Below, piece by piece: positions 6,542 through 9,345 of a stretch of DNA of 9,345 nucleotides. Positions within the stretch are counted from its first letter, which is position 1. Each line of letters opens with the position of its first letter. The DNA comes from an uncultured Lachnospiraceae bacterium (GTDB lineage Bacteria; Bacillota; Clostridia; Lachnospirales; Lachnospiraceae), in assembly GCA_947631755.1 (NCBI GenBank), contig CANRMO010000090.1, forward strand, positions 1 to 9,345, given 5' to 3'. Below the pieces are notes generated by a model, which saw nothing but the letters and a program-made list of their open reading frames with translations, made no database searches and was not told the DNA's origin. The translations under genes and the position numbers were made by a program.

Positions 6542-7600
6542 CTATTTTACAGTAACTTTACACGTCGCCTTGATCTTTTTAGAATACTTAACGGTAATTG
6601 TTGCCTTCCCTTTTTTCTTTGCTTTCACTTTACCATTTTTTGTTACGGCTGCCACCTTTTTGTTTGAGCTTGTCCACTTTACCTTTGACATGACCGCCTT
6701 TTCATTCGCCTTTGTCTGGGGACTCACTTTAACTTTCACTTTCAGCTGGCATTTCTTTTTCTTCCTCAGGCTGACTTTCTTCTTGTTCAGGGTTATTTTT
6801 TTCACTTTCATGCCGGCGGCGGCTGTTGTTCCACCGCTGCCCCCCGCCTGGTTCACCGATGAGGACGCGTTTGCTGTAAGTGCTTTGGAGCCGGAAATGA
6901 TAATGTGATTAATGGAAACCTCTCCCCCGGTACTGTTTGACACATCCGCCATATTTGTTCCCCCGATCGAAGTCAGGGAGGTCACCTCAATGCGGACTCT
7001 CACGATTTTCTGGTTATTTGCCTGGGCCGGAAGCGCAGCGGAGACCCTGGTCATCACTTTGTTGTCCGAAAGATCCAGCGCAGCTCCGGAAACCGGCGCA
7101 AATGCGCCGCCATCACCCACCGCATAGGAAACCCGGTAGCTCTTCGGGCCCTTTTTCGTAGCACCTATGTATGAAGAAAAACTGATATTCCGATATCCTG
7201 TTGTGGAGAGCCGGACCTCAAAATACGGTGTGCTCCCCGCCTTCCACGGATTTTTCTTACCTGCCGTCATAACCGGCTGTCTGGACAGATTGCCGCCGGA
7301 AAATGTATCTTTGTACTGGTCTTTTGACCACTCCAGCTTTCTCAGCCCGGAACCATTGATAGACGCAAATAATGTCGCATCGCCCGCAGTAAATTTATAC
7401 CCTGTCTTCTTTGACCCAAACTTCGTCTTACTCAGTGTCCCATCCGCCTCGGCATCTGTGTGCGAATTCGTCATCGCATAATTCAGGCTTGCGATCGTCT
7501 CCGCCGGATCTGCCGCTTTTATCTCTGCCGGCTCCCCCGCCACGCCGGCAATTGACAGAAAAATGGCGCACAACGTCAATAGCGCTGTTATTTTTTTCAA
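6542..7600 (-). CDS. Secreted protein with a lysine-rich C-terminal Ig-like (BIG2) domain
   Basis: 352 residues. A signal peptide is clear: MKK, a hydrophobic core (about 4-20) and small residues near AGVAGEPA, with no lipobox cysteine. Residues ~30-240 form a beta-rich domain with NPWKAGSTPYFEVRLSTTGY, then ISFSSYIGATKKGPKSYRVS. This resembles a module found N-terminal to other domains in secreted nucleases and surface proteins; here no catalytic motif follows. A short Gly/Ser/Ala linker (244-263) leads to a BIG2-type Ig-like fold (264-352), with VKWTSSNKKVAAVTKNGKVK, GKATITVKY and a final TCKVTVK. That domain has about 32 lysines in 89 residues and a cysteine pair (284, 347). There is no LPXTG motif or C-terminal anchor, so it may be released or held by charge to teichoic acids. 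It is the first gene of the TIR operon. Its specific function is unknown. Confidence 0.85.
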   Translation of the reverse strand: MKKITALLTLCAIFLSIAGVAGEPAEIKAADPAETIASLNYAMTNSHTDAEADGTLSKTKFGSKKTGYKFTAGDATLFASINGSGLRKLEWSKDQYKDTFSGGNLSRQPVMTAGKKNPWKAGSTPYFEVRLSTTGYRNISFSSYIGATKKGPKSYRVSYAVGDGGAFAPVSGAALDLSDNKVMTRVSAALPAQANNQKIVRVRIEVTSLTSIGGTNMADVSNSTGGEVSINHIIISGSKALTANASSSVNQAGGSGGTTAAAGMKVKKITLNKKKVSLRKKKKCQLKVKVKVSPQTKANEKAVMSKVKWTSSNKKVAAVTKNGKVKAKKKGKATITVKYSKKIKATCKVTVK

Positions 7601-7607
7601 AATATAT

Positions 7608-7615
7608 ACCTCCTC
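7608..7615 (-). promoter_or_regulatory. Strong ribosome-binding site fixing a TTG start
   Basis: GAGGAGGT on the minus strand lies seven bases before the TTG at 7600. The nearby ATG at 7617 is out of frame and overlaps the site, so TTG is the only start that gives the signal peptide. A strong site with a weak start codon suggests tuned expression. Confidence 0.85.
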
Positions 7616-7617
7616 AT

Positions 7618-7649
7618 AAAATCGTTTTGTACCTATTATACACGATTTT
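7618..7649. promoter_or_regulatory. Inverted repeat straddling the -10 region, possible operator
   Basis: Seven-base arms AAAATCG (7618-7624) and CGATTTT (7643-7649) flank an 18-base centre that holds the -10 box and the predicted start. A second short pair, TGTA/TACA (7628-7631, 7639-7642), lies inside. The position suits a repressor site. The arms are AT-rich, so chance is possible. As a terminator for lrgB it would be weak, with only four Ts after it on the minus strand. Confidence 0.35.
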
Positions 7650-7663
7650 TTTCAATGATTCAA
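7635..7663 (-). promoter_or_regulatory. Promoter of the Ig-like/TIR operon
   Basis: On the minus strand: -35 TTGAAT (7658-7663), 17-base spacer, perfect -10 TATAAT (7635-7640). The start is predicted near 7628, giving a short leader of about 27 bases to the TTG start. It lies in the gap after lrgB and gives the Ig-like and TIR genes their own sigma-A transcript. Confidence 0.8.
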
Positions 7664-7688
7664 CGAAATCTTAACAGCTCCTTCAAAG

Positions 7689-8381
7689 TTAGTACAAAAG
7701 AGCAAAAAAATTCGCCGCCAGCACAGTAAATAATCCGGCTACTACGATGGAAAGACTGCTCATCGCCCCCGGAATTTCGCCTAATTCAAGAGCCTTTGCC
7801 GTCCCGATGACATGGGCGGATGTGCCCAGGGCAAGGCCGATGGCAACTTTTTCCTGTATCCGGAACAGGCGGCAGACCAGGTCCCCCATCATACTGCCCA
7901 CGATCCCCGTCACAACAATGGCGGCTACCGTGATCGTCACTGTGCCGCCCAGCTCCTCACTCATCCCCATGCCAATGGCGGTTGTGATGGACTTGGGGAG
8001 AAATGTGACATATTCTGTGTGGGAAAAGCGAAACAGAACAGCCAGCGCCAGTGTGCACAGCAGACTGGCAGCCGCACCGGCAGACACCCCTGCAAATATG
8101 GCCCCGGGATTCTTTTTCAAAATGTCAAGCCTCCGGTACAGAGGAACCGCCAGGGCAACAGTGGCGGGAGTGAGCATATAGCTGAGAACCCGGCTGCCCT
8201 CCTCATATGTGCTGTAATCAATACGAAAAATGAGCAGCAGGCCGATCACCGCGGCAATCGCGGTCAGAAGCGGGCTAAACAGGGCAATTCCCGTCTTTTT
8301 TCTCAAGAAGAGACCCAGCTCAAAGCCAAGAAGGCTCGCTGTCAGAGCAAAAAAAGAAGATGATCTTAAAAACTCACTCAC
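7689..8381 (-). CDS. lrgB: LrgB/CidB-family membrane protein
   Basis: 230 residues, typical for the family, with multiple transmembrane helices. The family signature is intact: LPKSITTAIGMGMSEELGG (about 128-146), ITVAAIVVTGIVG, and GLALGTSAHVIGTAKALELG (182-201), then GAMSSLSIVVAG. LrgB works with LrgA in the cytoplasmic membrane. The pair was first tied to control of murein hydrolases and lysis. Bacillus and Streptococcus relatives import pyruvate, and the plant relative moves glycolate and glycerate. I chose the GTG at 8381 (MSEFLRSSSFF) over the ATG at 8432. It has a purine-rich AGGGGGAAAGGG upstream, gives the usual length, and leaves an 8-base overlap with lrgA; the extra residues from 8432 merely mirror the lrgA 3' end. 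No clear terminator follows. Confidence 0.93.
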   Translation of the reverse strand: MSEFLRSSSFFALTASLLGFELGLFLRKKTGIALFSPLLTAIAAVIGLLLIFRIDYSTYEEGSRVLSYMLTPATVALAVPLYRRLDILKKNPGAIFAGVSAGAAASLLCTLALAVLFRFSHTEYVTFLPKSITTAIGMGMSEELGGTVTITVAAIVVTGIVGSMMGDLVCRLFRIQEKVAIGLALGTSAHVIGTAKALELGEIPGAMSSLSIVVAGLFTVLAANFFALLY

Positions 8382-8751
8382 AGCCCTTTCCCCCTCTCTT
8401 TCTCCGCCGCCGGACAAACCACTGGGATACACGTCCTGTCACAACCATGACGACCGCTGTGACCACGACCACTGCCAGCGAAAAAGGCAGCAGGATCTTT
8501 TTTAGCTCCGGCCACTCTGTCATCAGCCCCACCCCGGCCGGGATAAAGAAAAACGGCATAATTTCGATCAGAAAATCCGCCGCTCCCTCCACACTCTCCA
8601 GCGGGACCACTCCCGTGCACAGTCCGGCAAATAAAAGCAGGAGGCCGTAGATCCCCGCAGGAATCGAAAAGGGGAGTACGGCCCGCAGCGCCTCCCCCAG
8701 AAATGTCACCGCCATAAGAATTAAAAATTGTCTCATAAATTTCAACTTCAC
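8374..8751 (-). CDS. lrgA: LrgA/CidA-family holin-like membrane protein
   Basis: 125 residues, normal for the family, with about four transmembrane helices. Visible family features are GEALRAVLPFSIPAGIYGLLLLF (19-41), LESVEGAADFLIEIMPFFFIPAGVGLM (51-77) and a basic cytosolic tail RRRRKRGG (114-121). The protein partners LrgB in the membrane as a holin-like or transport subunit. The start is GTG at 8751, with GAGG five bases before it; the internal ATG at codon 6 (8736) lacks a good ribosome-binding site. It overlaps lrgB by eight bases, indicating translational coupling. It diverges from the plus-strand gene at 8861. No LytS/LytR-type regulator lies in the window, and its own promoter is not clear in the AT-rich spacer. 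Confidence 0.92.
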   Translation of the reverse strand: MKLKFMRQFLILMAVTFLGEALRAVLPFSIPAGIYGLLLLFAGLCTGVVPLESVEGAADFLIEIMPFFFIPAGVGLMTEWPELKKILLPFSLAVVVVTAVVMVVTGRVSQWFVRRRRKRGGKGCE

Positions 8752-8786
8752 TACATCCTCACTTGCATCGCAAATTTTTTTCGCTT

Positions 8787-8812
8787 ATAATAATATTGTA
8801 ATTGATTATTAT
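8787..8812. repeat. AT-only inverted repeat in the divergent spacer
   Basis: Eight-base arms ATAATAAT (8787-8794) and ATTATTAT (8805-8812) around a ten-base centre that contains the plus-strand -35 box. It could be an operator shared by the two divergent genes. The low complexity makes chance likely. Confidence 0.3.
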
Positions 8813-8824
8813 TTTTTGTATATT
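8796..8824 (+). promoter_or_regulatory. Promoter of the plus-strand FliK/DUF6240-like gene
   Basis: -35 TTGTAA (8796-8801), 17-base spacer, -10 TATATT (8819-8824). The start is predicted near 8832. The ribosome-binding site AGAGG (8848-8852) is eight bases before the ATG. It reads as an ordinary sigma-A promoter; no sigma-28 flagellar pattern is evident. The surrounding sequence is very AT-rich, which lowers certainty. Confidence 0.6.
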
Positions 8825-8860
8825 GTGAAATCTTATTCATACAGAAAAGAGGTTATCCAC

Positions 8861-9345
8861 ATGGCTATTATAAGCAATACCGTTCAAAATAACGCGGGCA
8901 GCAGAACGCCCGCCTCCTCCTCGCCCCGGACCCAGACATTTCGTTCCGGCAACACTTCCATCCAGCTGCAGGAGGGGCAGACGCTCAAAGGCGTCGTCAG
9001 CGACGTCCACGGCAGCCAGATCACTCTCTCCATGGAAGACGGCTCGACTTTTACGGGTAAACTCCCGGATGCAAACCAATACTCCATCGGGCAGAAGGCA
9101 GCATTTCAGATCACAAGCCTTGAGGATAAAACCATTTACATGAAAGCGGTTTCCGGTGCCTATCTCCTCGGAATGGAAGATACGATCGAGCAGGCTCTTG
9201 AGGAGGCGTCCCTCCCCAAATCCGTCCGGAACCTTGAGGTGGTGCGCAGCCTCCTGCAAAACCAGCAGTCCATCAGCCGGGAAAATATTATGTCCGCCAT
9301 CCGGCTCTGTGCCCAGTACCCAAAAGCGAGCGTAGACTCCGTCAT
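8861..9345 (+). CDS. N-terminal part of a FliK/DUF6240-like, probably flagellum-associated protein
   Basis: 161 codons are visible; the frame is open to the right edge. Residues 1-33 are polar and likely disordered (Ser, Thr, Asn). Residues ~34-97 form a small beta module with EGQTLKGVVSDVHGSQITLS, GKLPD, YSIGQKAAFQIT. A helical part follows, with GMEDTIEQALEEASLPKSVRNLEVVRSLL, then ISRENIMSAIRLC. A short beta module in which a Gly-Gln loop precedes the last strand, followed by a 'LP-x-x-x-x-N-L-x-x-V-x-x-L-L' helix pair, is what I associate with Clostridia FliK-like hook-length proteins and DUF6240 proteins. These are usually long, so most of the gene lies beyond the window. The ATG start is supported by its ribosome-binding site and promoter. 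The family call is from memory and moderate. No other flagellar gene is visible here. Confidence 0.6.
   Translation, partial: MAIISNTVQNNAGSRTPASSSPRTQTFRSGNTSIQLQEGQTLKGVVSDVHGSQITLSMEDGSTFTGKLPDANQYSIGQKAAFQITSLEDKTIYMKAVSGAYLLGMEDTIEQALEEASLPKSVRNLEVVRSLLQNQQSISRENIMSAIRLCAQYPKASVDSV

Noticed and set aside
8382..8432. N-terminal extension of lrgB from an upstream ATG.
   Set aside because: It would overlap lrgA by 59 bases. Its residues (Gly, Arg, Glu-rich) mirror lrgA, and family proteins start at the SEFL-like segment supported by the GTG at 8381.
8837..9259. 140-codon open frame on the minus strand opposite the FliK-like gene.
   Set aside because: The plus-strand gene has a promoter, ribosome-binding site and recognisable modules; the minus frame has none.
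1..9345. CRISPR arrays, tRNA or rRNA genes, transposase genes, IS ends or attachment sites.
   Set aside because: I looked for regularly spaced repeats, cloverleaf-like stretches and transposase motifs and found none I could support.

Overview
The window suggests a Gram-positive anaerobe of the class Clostridia, probably Lachnospiraceae. The evidence is an hrcA-grpE-dnaK operon under a perfect CIRCE operator, a DnaK lacking the extra N-terminal segment of proteobacterial DnaK, GTG and TTG starts with strong GGAGG ribosome-binding sites, an lrgAB pair, a TIR protein of a type I associate with gut Firmicutes, and the start of a FliK/DUF6240-like protein. Except for the two plus-strand fragments at the edges, every gene is on the minus strand, so transcription runs right to left.

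Layout from right to left. At 8861-9345 (+) lies the start of a probable flagellum-associated protein. It is separated by a 109-base AT-rich divergent region from lrgA-lrgB (8751-7689, -), which overlap by 8 bases through a GTG start. Next comes a two-gene unit with its own promoter (7635-7663) and a terminator (about 3691-3752). Its first gene is a secreted protein with a lysine-rich Ig-like domain (TTG start, 7600-6542). Its second is an 898-residue protein (6469-3773) combining a zinc ribbon, a TPR region, a TIR domain, a coiled-coil region, one transmembrane helix and an outer TPR/beta tail. Then comes the heat-shock operon: a sigma-A promoter with consensus spacing, CIRCE, hrcA, grpE (GTG start) and dnaK.

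At the left edge dnaK breaks off at about residue 518, inside the C-terminal lid. The remaining ~130 bases read well only on the plus strand, as a piece of an NhaC-like antiporter. The two genes meet head-on across about 21 bases that fit both reading frames. This is either a chimeric assembly or amplification join, or a real inversion. It should be resolved before the left edge is interpreted.

The most interesting content is the Ig-like/TIR pair. The TIR domain keeps the glutamate expected in NAD-cleaving TIRs and is predicted to be cytosolic. It is tethered through one helix to an outer domain, and its operon partner is an exported, strongly basic protein. I infer an envelope-linked signalling or defence module; no function is shown by the sequence. 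HrcA, GrpE and DnaK form the usual self-regulated chaperone circuit, and LrgAB is a membrane transporter or holin-like pair.
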